DNA of 25,770 bases from Zoogloeaceae bacterium (GTDB lineage: Bacteria; Pseudomonadota; Gammaproteobacteria; Burkholderiales; Rhodocyclaceae). The stretch's first letter is position 1. Every line of letters starts with the position of its first letter. This document shows positions 1 through 6,718 of the stretch, piece by piece. The position numbers and the translations under genes were made by a program. A model generated the notes under the pieces. It had not been told where the DNA came from, did not search any database, and worked only from the letters and a program-made list of their open reading frames with translations. Location: assembly GCA_031259605.1 (NCBI GenBank), contig JAIRLE010000078.1, forward strand, positions 1-25,770, in the 5' to 3' direction.

Positions 1-47
1 ATATCCGCAGGTATTTTGCAAGTCTTTTCCACGACCCATGGGCAATC

Positions 48-219
48 GCAGCAAGAAATCAGCGGTAGCCCTTCAGGGCTTCCGCTCCAACGTCATTGGG
101 AAAGGGTTTCTTTCCCCCTCGAGAATGGCTACGGTCGAAACCCCGGCCGCGGCCGGGGTCTCAACCGTCGCGCCTTTCTTACGGGCGGGGTTTCAAACCG
201 GAGTTGGTTTTACGATGAA
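48..219 (+). repeat. Dispersed structured repeat, family A, copy 1
   Basis: One of three related copies in the window (others at 2937-3107, minus, and 24828-24994, plus). A 37-bp core at 124-160 is identical in all three and contains the perfect palindrome ACCCCGGCCGCGGCCGGGGT. A hairpin at 62-85 has stem GCGG-T-AGCCC, loop TTCA and the matching 3' arm; its outer stem differs in sequence from the other copies but still pairs. The right end reads CCGGAG, then ATG at 215-217, followed here by only a few codons before a stop. No protein is credible across it. Function unknown; a non-autonomous mobile element or a structured leader are the main possibilities. Confidence 0.85.
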
Positions 220-236
220 CAGGAGGTTCTGATTCC

Positions 237-257
237 TGACTACTGACTACTGACTCC
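237..257. repeat. Tandem heptamer TGACTAC (three units)
   Basis: Three head-to-tail 7-bp units: TGACTAC at 237 and 244, and the variant TGACTCC at 251. The tract lies just downstream of repeat family A copy 1 and overlaps the stop codon (247-249) and last codons of the leftward AsmA-like gene. Confidence 0.8.
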
Positions 258-2313
258 TGTCCTCTGTCACGGCTTCGGCGTCCCTTGGCCCGGTCAGTTC
301 CGTGCGCAGGCCGGGATAGCGGCCCCGCAGGACGAGGGTGTTTTCCAGGCGCTTGTCGTCGCCGAGAAACAGCCGGGCGTAGCCGGAGAGCGCGCCGCCG
401 GGCGTAACGCTGATTTCGCTCTCCTCGCTGTGCATCACGCTGGAGCGCGCTTGCAGGCGTTCCAGCGCGAAGCCTTGCGCGTCAAGGCGAAAGACGGCGG
501 AAAGTTTCTGGAACTTGGTGGCCGCATTGCGATTGTGGGTCAATACGCCCTGGCTGCCGCTATAGACCAGGCGCGTCAGATCGATGCCCCGCAAGACGGC
601 ATTGTCCGCGCGCAGTTCGCCGCTGGCGTCCAGGTTCTTGCGCCAGAGCGCCAGCGTGTCGCCCCGGGTACGGAAACGCAGCGAGCCGGAAAGCTCGCCA
701 TTCAGGCCAAGATTGACGCCGCGCGCGCCGGGTTCGTTGGCAATGCCCCAAGCGCGCATGAGTTCGGCTATCTGCAAGCGGCTCAACGCGCCCTGTCCTT
801 GCAGACTCTCCACCAGACCGTCACGCCGCCAACCCGCTTCCAGCCGCCCCTTGTAATGACCGCCCAGCAGAAAAAGAAGGACATCCTCCATTTCTACCCG
901 ATCCGCATACAGGTTTCCCTTGCCCTTGACGTTATCCAGTTGCGTCGGGAATCGCGCGGAAGGCAGCCAGTTGCTGGCTTCCAGCGTGAAAGCCGCCAGC
1001 GCGGACGGCGCGTTGCCCCGCGCTGCGGGCGGCGGCAGGAATTCCAGTTGACAAAAAGGTTCGGCGCTCTTCAGCGTGGCCTTCAGCAAGCTGCCCTCCG
1101 CATCACGGCGCAGCTCGCCGTCAAAGGCCGCCAGCGGATTTCCGCCCAGCATCAGCGTCAGACGCTCAAACCGCAACCACTCCGGCGCGCCGCCGGACAT
1201 TTTTCCCAACCAGCCGATGACGGCGGCGACTTCCAGCGTTCCCGACCTCAATTCCACCGGCTTGCCGGAACTTCCCGGCGTCTCGAAAAACAGCCAAGAA
1301 AACACCCCCGGCAAATAAATGGATTCCACCTGCCCGTCCTGCCGGGTTTCACCAAAACGCACCTGACGCAATTCCAGCCGCCAGTTGGAAAAATCCGGCA
1401 TGATTCGTCCAATGCCAACCGGGACGCCCAAGGTGCGGGCAAGCCGCGCCTCCAGCTCCGGACGCTTGCTGTCATACGGGTAGAACAGGATGGAAGCCGC
1501 GGCAAGAATGACGCAAAGCGCGCCTACGCCCAGCGCCGTCAGTGACCAGCAGAACCAGACATAGGCGCGTGGATGCGTCTCGCGCAAGGACTTGCGCGGC
1601 GTCGACGAGCCAAGCTCGGGATCCGGATCGGGGTCGGGAATCGGCGTGGGCAGCACCAGCGTCTCCGCCCTGAACGCGGCGGACGCGCCCTTGCCTTTGG
1701 CGGACAGAGCGGTGGAACGAATGACTACCGGCGGCTGCGGTGGAGATGGAGGCGGAACTGGCGCGGGACGCGCGGGCGGCGGCGAGGGAGGCGCGGGTGG
1801 AGGAGGATTCGGCGCAGGCCGCGCGGGCGGCGGCGGAACGGACGCGCCCGACAGGATGGTCTGCGCCGACGAAAGACCGGTCTCCTGCGGGCGAACCACG
1901 TTTGGGCGGGCGGGCGAGGCGGAAGCTTTCCGCGCCGCCTGCGTGTTTTTGGGTTTTTCGCCAAAGGTGGAAAAATGGGAAAGCGGAGAAGGCGGATGCG
2001 GCGGCGCGTCGGGCGGGGGCGCGGCTTCCGCGATGCGGTCAAACTCGATAAGCCCGCTTTCTTCCAGCGCCGCAATGGCTTCCGCCGTCGTCTGGAGATC
2101 GCCGATTTTCTCGCTCAAATCCTGCACCGACGCCTTGCCGTCAATGAGCACCAGTATCATGCGCTGCTGACGCTCTTCCACCCTGGCGCGCTGGACAATG
2201 GCATCTTCGCCCGCTGGCGTTTTCCTGTAGATGTGCCTGCCCAGCGCGGACATTCTGTCACTGTCCGCGGGCGCGATACCGGAAGTCGTGGTCTCTGCCG
2301 TTTTTTTTGTCAT
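247..2313 (-). CDS. AsmA-like envelope protein with proline-rich linker
   Basis: A 688-residue protein in three parts. Residues about 20-95 form a small alpha/beta domain (motif VLIDGKASVQDL at 55-66) that resembles a winged-helix-like module. Residues about 98-235 are a low-complexity linker rich in Pro and Ala, densest at 159-196, with a DPDPDP stretch. A single membrane segment lies at about 253-277, and the remaining 400 residues look like the AsmA/TamB-type periplasmic fold, with repeated amphipathic beta stretches and no catalytic motif. AsmA-like proteins act in the cell envelope, often in lipid transport; that role is family knowledge, not visible here. The start at 2313 (MTKKTAET) is chosen because AAGGA lies just upstream on the minus strand. 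A longer TTG-started frame to 2394 would run into the tRNA promoter. The C-terminus (TEDRSQ) is encoded inside a tandem heptamer repeat, so the native end may have been altered. Confidence 0.75.
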   Translation of the reverse strand: MTKKTAETTTSGIAPADSDRMSALGRHIYRKTPAGEDAIVQRARVEERQQRMILVLIDGKASVQDLSEKIGDLQTTAEAIAALEESGLIEFDRIAEAAPPPDAPPHPPSPLSHFSTFGEKPKNTQAARKASASPARPNVVRPQETGLSSAQTILSGASVPPPPARPAPNPPPPAPPSPPPARPAPVPPPSPPQPPVVIRSTALSAKGKGASAAFRAETLVLPTPIPDPDPDPELGSSTPRKSLRETHPRAYVWFCWSLTALGVGALCVILAAASILFYPYDSKRPELEARLARTLGVPVGIGRIMPDFSNWRLELRQVRFGETRQDGQVESIYLPGVFSWLFFETPGSSGKPVELRSGTLEVAAVIGWLGKMSGGAPEWLRFERLTLMLGGNPLAAFDGELRRDAEGSLLKATLKSAEPFCQLEFLPPPAARGNAPSALAAFTLEASNWLPSARFPTQLDNVKGKGNLYADRVEMEDVLLFLLGGHYKGRLEAGWRRDGLVESLQGQGALSRLQIAELMRAWGIANEPGARGVNLGLNGELSGSLRFRTRGDTLALWRKNLDASGELRADNAVLRGIDLTRLVYSGSQGVLTHNRNAATKFQKLSAVFRLDAQGFALERLQARSSVMHSEESEISVTPGGALSGYARLFLGDDKRLENTLVLRGRYPGLRTELTGPRDAEAVTEDRSQ

Positions 2314-2384
2314 CACATTTCCTTCGCTGGCGCAACGCGCAATCCCCGTCGCCGCGCGAATGCCGTGCGACGGCATCGCGGGAG

Positions 2385-2414
2385 TTGACGGCAATTGACG
2401 CCTTCTTATAGAAT
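2385..2414 (+). promoter_or_regulatory. Promoter of the tRNA-Asn gene
   Basis: TTGACG at 2385-2390 and TAGAAT at 2409-2414 are 18 bp apart (TATAGA at 2407-2412 gives 16 bp). Transcription would start near 2421, just before the mature tRNA at 2427. A second TTGACG occurs at 2395. Position and spacing support a sigma-70-type promoter. Confidence 0.6.
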
Positions 2415-2426
2415 CCTGCCCTCTTT

Positions 2427-2502
2427 TCCCCGATAGCTCAGTCGGTAGAGCGCCGGACTGTTAATCCGTAGGTCCCTGGTTCGAGCCCAGGTCGGGGAGC
2501 CA
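2427..2502 (+). tRNA. tRNA-Asn (anticodon GTT)
   Basis: A complete 76-nt cloverleaf with encoded CCA. The acceptor arm TCCCCGA (2427-2433) pairs with TCGGGGA (2492-2498). The discriminator is G2499 and CCA is 2500-2502. The anticodon loop CTGTTAA (2458-2464) holds GTT at 2460-2462, which reads Asn codons AAC/AAU. The T loop has the usual GGTTCGAGCC sequence. It stands alone, with its own promoter upstream and a possible terminator downstream. Confidence 0.97.
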
Positions 2503-2548
2503 AACACACCAACGCCACACTCCGGGACGGCGTGCGCGAAGATTCGGT

Positions 2549-2575
2549 TGCAAATTCTTTTTTGCATTCTTCTCT
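2549..2575 (+). terminator. Possible terminator after tRNA-Asn
   Basis: The stem TGCAAA / TTTGCA (2549-2554 and 2561-2566) with a T-rich loop is followed by a pyrimidine-rich run. The stem is short, so this is only a candidate. Confidence 0.35.
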
Positions 2576-2634
2576 TTCCCCCTCTTTCTCTCCTCTTGCA
2601 AACCCCGCTAGGCTAAAGCGACTGACCGCAATGG

Positions 2635-2916
2635 TCAAGCCAGGAGACAAAGAACCGAGCGCTTGCTTTGTGGCCTGCGGTCAGTAGATTGTTGCCGCAT
2701 GGGGCGGCTCTGCCCTCCGTCCCAGAGCAATCGCGTGAATGCCGCCGCCGTATTTTCGGTTCGTGCCACCCCCCAGTCATGTTTTTGCAGGCTGGCGATG
2801 CCGTCGCGGACGGATTCCAGGGTGATGCGGATCTGGGTGTTCGGGGATTGTTGCTGGAGGGTGAAGGGGGTGCCGGTTCCCGGAGTCGCTTTCGCTGTTC
2901 CTTGCCCCGATAGGCA
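2635..2916 (-). pseudogene. Possible gene remnant without a start
   Basis: A 93-codon open frame bounded by stops, without a convincing start codon. The middle has a coding-like residue mix (for example LESVRDGIASLQKHDW), while the end does not. It lies just downstream, on the minus strand, of repeat family A copy 2 and contains family B copy 1. I do not recognise a family. It could be the tail of a decayed gene or chance. Confidence 0.2.
2727..2770 (+). repeat. Dispersed repeat, family B, copy 1
   Basis: 44 bp that match 17404-17447 at 38 positions. All six differences are transitions. The flanks do not match. Two copies are too few to define the full element or its function. Confidence 0.6.
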
Positions 2917-2936
2917 CTATCCCCATAGAAGCTGGT

Positions 2937-3107
2937 TTCATCGTAAAACCAACTCCGGTTTGAAATCTCGCCCGTAAGAAAGGCGCGAAGGTTGAGACCC
3001 CGGCCGCGGCCGGGGTTTCGACCGTAGCCATTCTCGAGGGGAGAGAAACCCCTTCCCAATGGAGTTGGACCGACAGCCCTGAAGGGCTGTCGCCAATTTT
3101 TGCTGCC
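2937..3107 (-). repeat. Dispersed structured repeat, family A, copy 2
   Basis: Inverted relative to copies 1 and 3. The invariant 37-bp core is at 2996-3032. A perfect 9-bp hairpin stem CGACAGCCC / GGGCTGTCG lies at 3071-3092 with a four-base loop. The end with the conserved CCGGAG and ATG is at 2937-2957, read on the minus strand. The frame opened by this ATG (54 codons) does not look like a protein. Confidence 0.85.
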
Positions 3108-3430
3108 TGGCTCCATAAAATGACAAAAAAATTGCGCGGGTCGCGCGCGACGAATGCGGCGCATGATCCCGGCAGATGAAAAGTAGGGCGTCGCGGCGGT
3201 TTCCCTGGTAGGCGTCCGAGCCGAAAAGCCCGAAAGCGAGACCGCAAGCGACGCGCCAAGGGGGCGGGTGCCATCAACCGCGCCGCTCGGGGAAAAACGG
3301 GCGGAAAGGCGCGCCGCCCGATGGAAACGCGCGTCTTGGCGACGGTTGGCGCGTCCCAAAGGAGGCGTCCTGTTCCGGCAGGGCGTGAATGTTGTAGAAT
3401 CGGGACTGTTTTCATGAACGGAGCACCCCG
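3108..3430. other. Gene-poor stretch
   Basis: About 320 bp with no credible gene. All six frames give Arg/Pro/Ser-rich translations. A possible -10 element TAGAAT occurs shortly upstream of the small frame at 3431, without a good -35 element. Confidence 0.5.
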
Positions 3431-3598
3431 ATGGAATTTCCGACACCCCCCACCCGCGCAATTGACCTTTCCTCCGCGAAAACCCGCCAACAGCGCGTCG
3501 GGACCCTGTTGGCGGGCATCCTCCTCGCGCTGGCGACGCTCCTTCTGGAAGGATGCGCGGCGCTCGCGGGCGCATATTGCGGTCCCTCGTGCCAATGA
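3431..3598 (+). CDS. Possible small lipoprotein
   Basis: A 55-residue frame starting at ATG with GGAG about 8 nt upstream. Residues about 22-41 are hydrophobic (VGTLLAGILLALATLLLEGC) and end in a lipobox-like LEGC, leaving a short tail with two more cysteines (CAALAGAYCGPSCQ). The Glu at -2 is unusual for a lipobox. An imperfect GC-rich hairpin follows at about 3628-3656. It overlaps, on the other strand, the frame that starts at 3722; at most one of the two is likely to be real. I do not recognise a family. Confidence 0.3.
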   Translation: MEFPTPPTRAIDLSSAKTRQQRVGTLLAGILLALATLLLEGCAALAGAYCGPSCQ

Positions 3599-3945
3599 CC
3601 ATCCCGGGCGCTTCCTGAGATACCTCCGGGCGCGGAAGATATTTCTCTTCCGCCCGCGCCGCGAGCGTGAAAGGCAGTAACAACGCCACGCAAAACACGC
3701 GGCGGGATAATTTAAACAGCATGAAATGTCCTTTCAGGAATTTTTCTTTCTCTTTTTGTTTGCGACCGCCATTTTCCCCCGATTCATTCAGCGCCGCCCG
3801 CGCTCCTAATATCGATGCCGGGAATCTCCGGACAACAGGGCTTCACGTCCTTCCAAACGTCCCGCGTTATACGGCGGTCAGCGCGGCGCAATTTTCAGGC
3901 AACCGCGGCATTCCGTCCGGGAAGACCGGAGAGGAACCTCCCGGC

Positions 3946-3974
3946 TTTCCGCCTTCCCGACTCCATGCCATAAT
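3946..3974 (+). promoter_or_regulatory. Candidate promoter of leuD
   Basis: TTTCCG at 3946-3951 and CATAAT at 3969-3974 are 17 bp apart. The -10 element is good and the -35 element weak. It lies 34 bp before the leuD start codon. Confidence 0.4.
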
Positions 3975-4007
3975 CGCACCCTTCACGACAAGCTGACTTT
4001 CCCGCCG

Positions 4008-4646
4008 ATGGAAAAATTCCTCCCCTTTACCGGCCTCGTCGCGCCGCTGGACAGGAACAATGTCGATACCGACGCGATCATCCCCAAGCAGTTCCTGAAG
4101 TCCATCCGGCGTTCGGGCTTCGGCCCCAACGCCTTCGACGAATGGCGCTATCTCGATCGCGGCGAGCCGGGCATGGATAACGCCGCGCGTCCGCAAAATC
4201 CCCATTTCGTCCTGAATCAGGAACGCTATCGCGGTGCTTCCATTTTGCTTGCCCGCGCCAATTTCGGCTGCGGCTCCAGCCGCGAGCACGCGCCCTGGGC
4301 ATTGGCGGATTTCGGCTTCAGGGTGATTCTCGCCGAATCCTTTGCCGACATCTTCTTCAACAACTGCTTTAAAAACGGCCTCTTGCCGCTGGTCTTGCCG
4401 AAAGAAGAAATCGACGCGCTCTTTGGTCTCGTCGAATATACGCCCGGCTTTGCCCTGACCGTGGATCTGGAAAGGGAGACGCTCACGCGCCCGGACGGCG
4501 TGACGATTGCCTTTGCGGTCGACCCGTTTCGCAAGGAATGCCTGCTGAACGGCTGGGACGACATCGGCCTGACCCTGCGCCACGCGGAGGAAATCCGCGC
4601 GTTTGAAACGCAAAGAAAGGAGAAGTTTCCATGGATGTTCGCTTGA
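4008..4646 (+). CDS. leuD: 3-isopropylmalate dehydratase small subunit
   Basis: LeuD, 212 residues, the usual length in betaproteobacteria. With LeuC it forms isopropylmalate isomerase, which converts 2- to 3-isopropylmalate in leucine synthesis in the cytosol. The sequence shows NVDTDAIIPKQFLK at 18-31 and the glycine/serine loop GCGSSREHAPWAL from residue 87, both hallmarks of the small subunit. The start is fixed by the conserved N-terminus (MEKFLPFTGLVAPLD), although no good ribosome site precedes it. The catalytic Fe-S subunit LeuC, usually encoded just upstream, is not in this window. The 3' end overlaps the next gene by 16 nt. Confidence 0.97.
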   Translation: MEKFLPFTGLVAPLDRNNVDTDAIIPKQFLKSIRRSGFGPNAFDEWRYLDRGEPGMDNAARPQNPHFVLNQERYRGASILLARANFGCGSSREHAPWALADFGFRVILAESFADIFFNNCFKNGLLPLVLPKEEIDALFGLVEYTPGFALTVDLERETLTRPDGVTIAFAVDPFRKECLLNGWDDIGLTLRHAEEIRAFETQRKEKFPWMFA

Positions 4647-5329
4647 AAAGCATTTTTTTACGCGCGCTCGTTTTGTTCGCGTTCTTGCTCGCCTCCAGCG
4701 CGGGCGGTGCCCAGACCTGTTCCGATGAGACCCTGAAATCGCTGGCGGTCGATGAGGTTCAGACGCGTTTCGTGAAGGAGCGGGGCGACACTTTTGTGGA
4801 GACCATCGGCATCCTGCGGAACACGGGCGAGGAAAAGGTGGAGGATATCCGGATCGCGACGCGGCATCTGGACGCGGATGGGCGTCTGATCGGCGTGCAG
4901 CTGGATTACTTGTATGGTTTTCCGCTTGCGCCGGGAGAAGACCTGGCGTTTCGTCTCATTGATGTCGCCAGACACCCGCAATCCGCTTATGCGTCGCACG
5001 TGACGCGCGTCGCGGGGGCGGATTGCGCGTACAACGCGCTTGCGCCCGCGTCCGGAAAGACGCCAGACGCCACGCCATCGCGGTGGGGCAAGCGCTTATG
5101 GGATATGCTGGTTCAATGGGGGCCGATCCTGCTGCTCATCGTGGTTCTGATCATCGTGACCCGCAAATATTCGGGCGCTCGTTCCCCCTTCGTTCAGGTG
5201 TATGAACGCCAGTTCAAATTGCTGGAACGCCAGATTGGACTGGTGGAGCGCCAGCTTGAATTGAGCGCGCAGAACAACGCCCTGTTCGAGCGCATCGCAA
5301 AGGCGCTGGAAGAGAGAAACAAGTCATGA
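4631..5329 (+). CDS. Unknown membrane-anchored coiled-coil protein
   Basis: 232 residues, not recognised. Visible parts: a signal peptide at 1-27 (hydrophobic FLRALVLFAFLLASSAGGA), an exported domain at 30-135 of about 100 residues that resembles an FxLYD/Ig-like beta fold, one membrane segment at about 163-177, and a C-terminal coiled coil at 187-230. The coiled coil is built from three ERQxxLx heptads (192-212) encoded by a 21-bp tandem repeat. C30 and C132 bracket the exported domain and could form a disulfide. GGAG lies 8 nt before the start. The gene overlaps leuD by 16 nt and leuB by 4 nt (ATGA), so it is almost surely translated with them, yet nothing in it suggests leucine synthesis. 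The outside-in topology with an internal coiled coil suggests a scaffold or sensor; this is inference. Confidence 0.85.
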   Translation: MDVRLKSIFLRALVLFAFLLASSAGGAQTCSDETLKSLAVDEVQTRFVKERGDTFVETIGILRNTGEEKVEDIRIATRHLDADGRLIGVQLDYLYGFPLAPGEDLAFRLIDVARHPQSAYASHVTRVAGADCAYNALAPASGKTPDATPSRWGKRLWDMLVQWGPILLLIVVLIIVTRKYSGARSPFVQVYERQFKLLERQIGLVERQLELSAQNNALFERIAKALEERNKS

Positions 5330-6387
5330 CGAAAAAAATCCTCATTCTCCCCGGCGACGGCATCGGCCCGGAAATCACGGCGGAAGCTGCGCGTGTGCTG
5401 GGAGCCTTGGGTCTGGGTTTCGAGATGGAAACGGCGCTCCTGGGCGGCGCGGCAGTGGACGCGACCGGTGAGCCGTACCCGGAAGCCACGCAAAAGCTCG
5501 CGGCGGAGGCCGACGCGGTATTGCTCGGCGCGGTGGGCGGTCCGAAATGGGATACCCTGCCGCGCGAAAAACGCCCGGAAAGAGGCTTGCTCAGCATTCG
5601 CAAGCACTTGAATTTATTCGCCAATTTGCGTCCGGCCATCCTCTATCCGGAATTGGCGAATGCCTCCACCCTGAAGCCGGAGATCGTCTCCGGTCTGGAC
5701 ATTCTCATCGTGCGCGAACTGACCGGCGATATTTACTTCGGGCAGCCGCTCGGCATCAGGGAGCGAAGGGGCGAACGCTTCGGCTTCAACACCATGCGCT
5801 ATACGGATACGGAGATCCGCCGCATTGGCCGCGTCGCCTTTGAAGCGGCGAGAAAGCGGAACAAGAAACTGTGCTCGGTCGACAAGATGAACGTGCTGGA
5901 AACGACGCAGCTCTGGCGCGACGTGATGAATGAACTCGCGCCCGAATACCCGGACGTGACGCTCTCCCACATGCTGGTGGATAACGCCGCCATGCAGCTC
6001 GTGCGCGCGCCCCGGCAATTCGACGTGCTGGTGACCGGCAACATGTTTGGCGACATCCTGTCGGACGAGGCGTCGATGCTTACCGGGTCGATTGGCATGT
6101 TGCCTTCGGCATCGCTGGATGAAAACGACAAGGGGCTGTACGAGCCTTCGCACGGCTCCGCGCCGGACATCGCCGGGCAGGACGTGGCGAATCCATTGGC
6201 GACCATCTTGTCCGCCGCCATGCTGTTGCGCTACACCTTCAACGAGGAGGAAGCCGCGCGGCGCGTGGAAGATGCGGTCGAGAAGGTGCTGGCGCAAGGC
6301 TTTAGAACTGGAGATATTTTCGAGGCGGGGATGACGAAGGTCGGCACGAGGCAAATGGGCGAAGCGGTGCTGGCGGCGCTGGGGTAA
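5326..6387 (+). CDS. leuB: 3-isopropylmalate dehydrogenase
   Basis: LeuB, 353 residues, full length. It oxidises and decarboxylates 3-isopropylmalate with NAD+ to give 2-oxoisocaproate, the third step of leucine synthesis. The N-terminal PGDGIGPEI (9-17), the substrate-site arginines around GLLSIRKHLNLFANLRP, the metal-binding GNMFGDILSDEAS from residue 238 and the adenine-side HGSAPDIAG support the call. The start codon overlaps the stop of the preceding gene as ATGA, which indicates translational coupling. It is the last gene of the leuD unit; a cluster of hairpins follows. Confidence 0.98.
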   Translation: MTKKILILPGDGIGPEITAEAARVLGALGLGFEMETALLGGAAVDATGEPYPEATQKLAAEADAVLLGAVGGPKWDTLPREKRPERGLLSIRKHLNLFANLRPAILYPELANASTLKPEIVSGLDILIVRELTGDIYFGQPLGIRERRGERFGFNTMRYTDTEIRRIGRVAFEAARKRNKKLCSVDKMNVLETTQLWRDVMNELAPEYPDVTLSHMLVDNAAMQLVRAPRQFDVLVTGNMFGDILSDEASMLTGSIGMLPSASLDENDKGLYEPSHGSAPDIAGQDVANPLATILSAAMLLRYTFNEEEAARRVEDAVEKVLAQGFRTGDIFEAGMTKVGTRQMGEAVLAALG

Positions 6388-6435
6388 GCATCATCTCGGG
6401 TTGCTGTGTGAAATGTTCGATTTTCCTTCTCCCTC

Positions 6436-6553
6436 TCATCCGCGGATGACGGCAGGGGCGGCCATTGTGGTCGCCCGCCCTTGCCGCGGGGAGGGCAACC
6501 ACAAGAGTTGCCCTGCCGCAACATTTTCCAGGGGCGGTCACGGAAGCGCCCTG
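6436..6553. repeat. Hairpin cluster between convergent leuB and argC
   Basis: The gene-free stretch 6388-6718 holds four inverted repeats in a row: palindrome TCATCCGCGGATGA (6436-6449), GGGCGGCCA / TGGTCGCCC (6456-6476, one G-T pair), perfect AGGGCAAC / GTTGCCCT (6492-6514), and CAGG-GCG / CGCCCTG with a bulge (6529-6553). No T-tract follows any of them, so they are not textbook terminators, but their place between two convergent genes fits a bidirectional transcription end or a REP-like element. Nothing else is visible up to 6718. Confidence 0.6.
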
Positions 6554-6718
6554 CGGGAATCGTAAACAGGTTCTGAAAGCAAAGACGCCCGCAGACATCC
6601 GCCTTGCGTACCCACATGTCCGCGTCGGCGGATGGGCAGACAAGGGCGGGCGGTCGCTGTGCGGCCTGCCCGTAACCTGAAGCCGATGGCTTCGCGCCCT
6701 CTGTCTTCAATCCTCTGA

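Larger units (their letters stand above)
2613..3722 (-). pseudogene. Signal-peptide frame running into non-coding DNA
   Basis: The frame opens with an ATG that has a good ribosome site (AAAGGA, about 6 nt upstream on the minus strand) and a convincing signal peptide: residues 1-24 have KLSRR, a hydrophobic core and a cleavage-like ARA-EE. From about residue 45 onward the sequence is Arg/Pro/Ser-rich and passes straight through repeat families A and B, so the 369-residue frame cannot be a normal protein. The simplest reading is an intact 5' end of a secreted-protein gene whose body was lost or replaced. A very short secreted peptide cannot be excluded. Confidence 0.25.

Noticed and set aside
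1725..2075. Arg-rich frames and a plus-strand glycine-rich frame inside the AsmA-like gene
   Set aside because: They are produced by the proline-rich, GC-biased linker read in other frames.
2438..2650. Minus-strand frame ending in a RPGLEPGT-type tail
   Set aside because: The tail is the antisense translation of the tRNA-Asn gene, a well-known false protein signature.
6388..6718. CRISPR-like array between leuB and argC
   Set aside because: The hairpins differ in sequence and spacing; there is no regular repeat-spacer unit.
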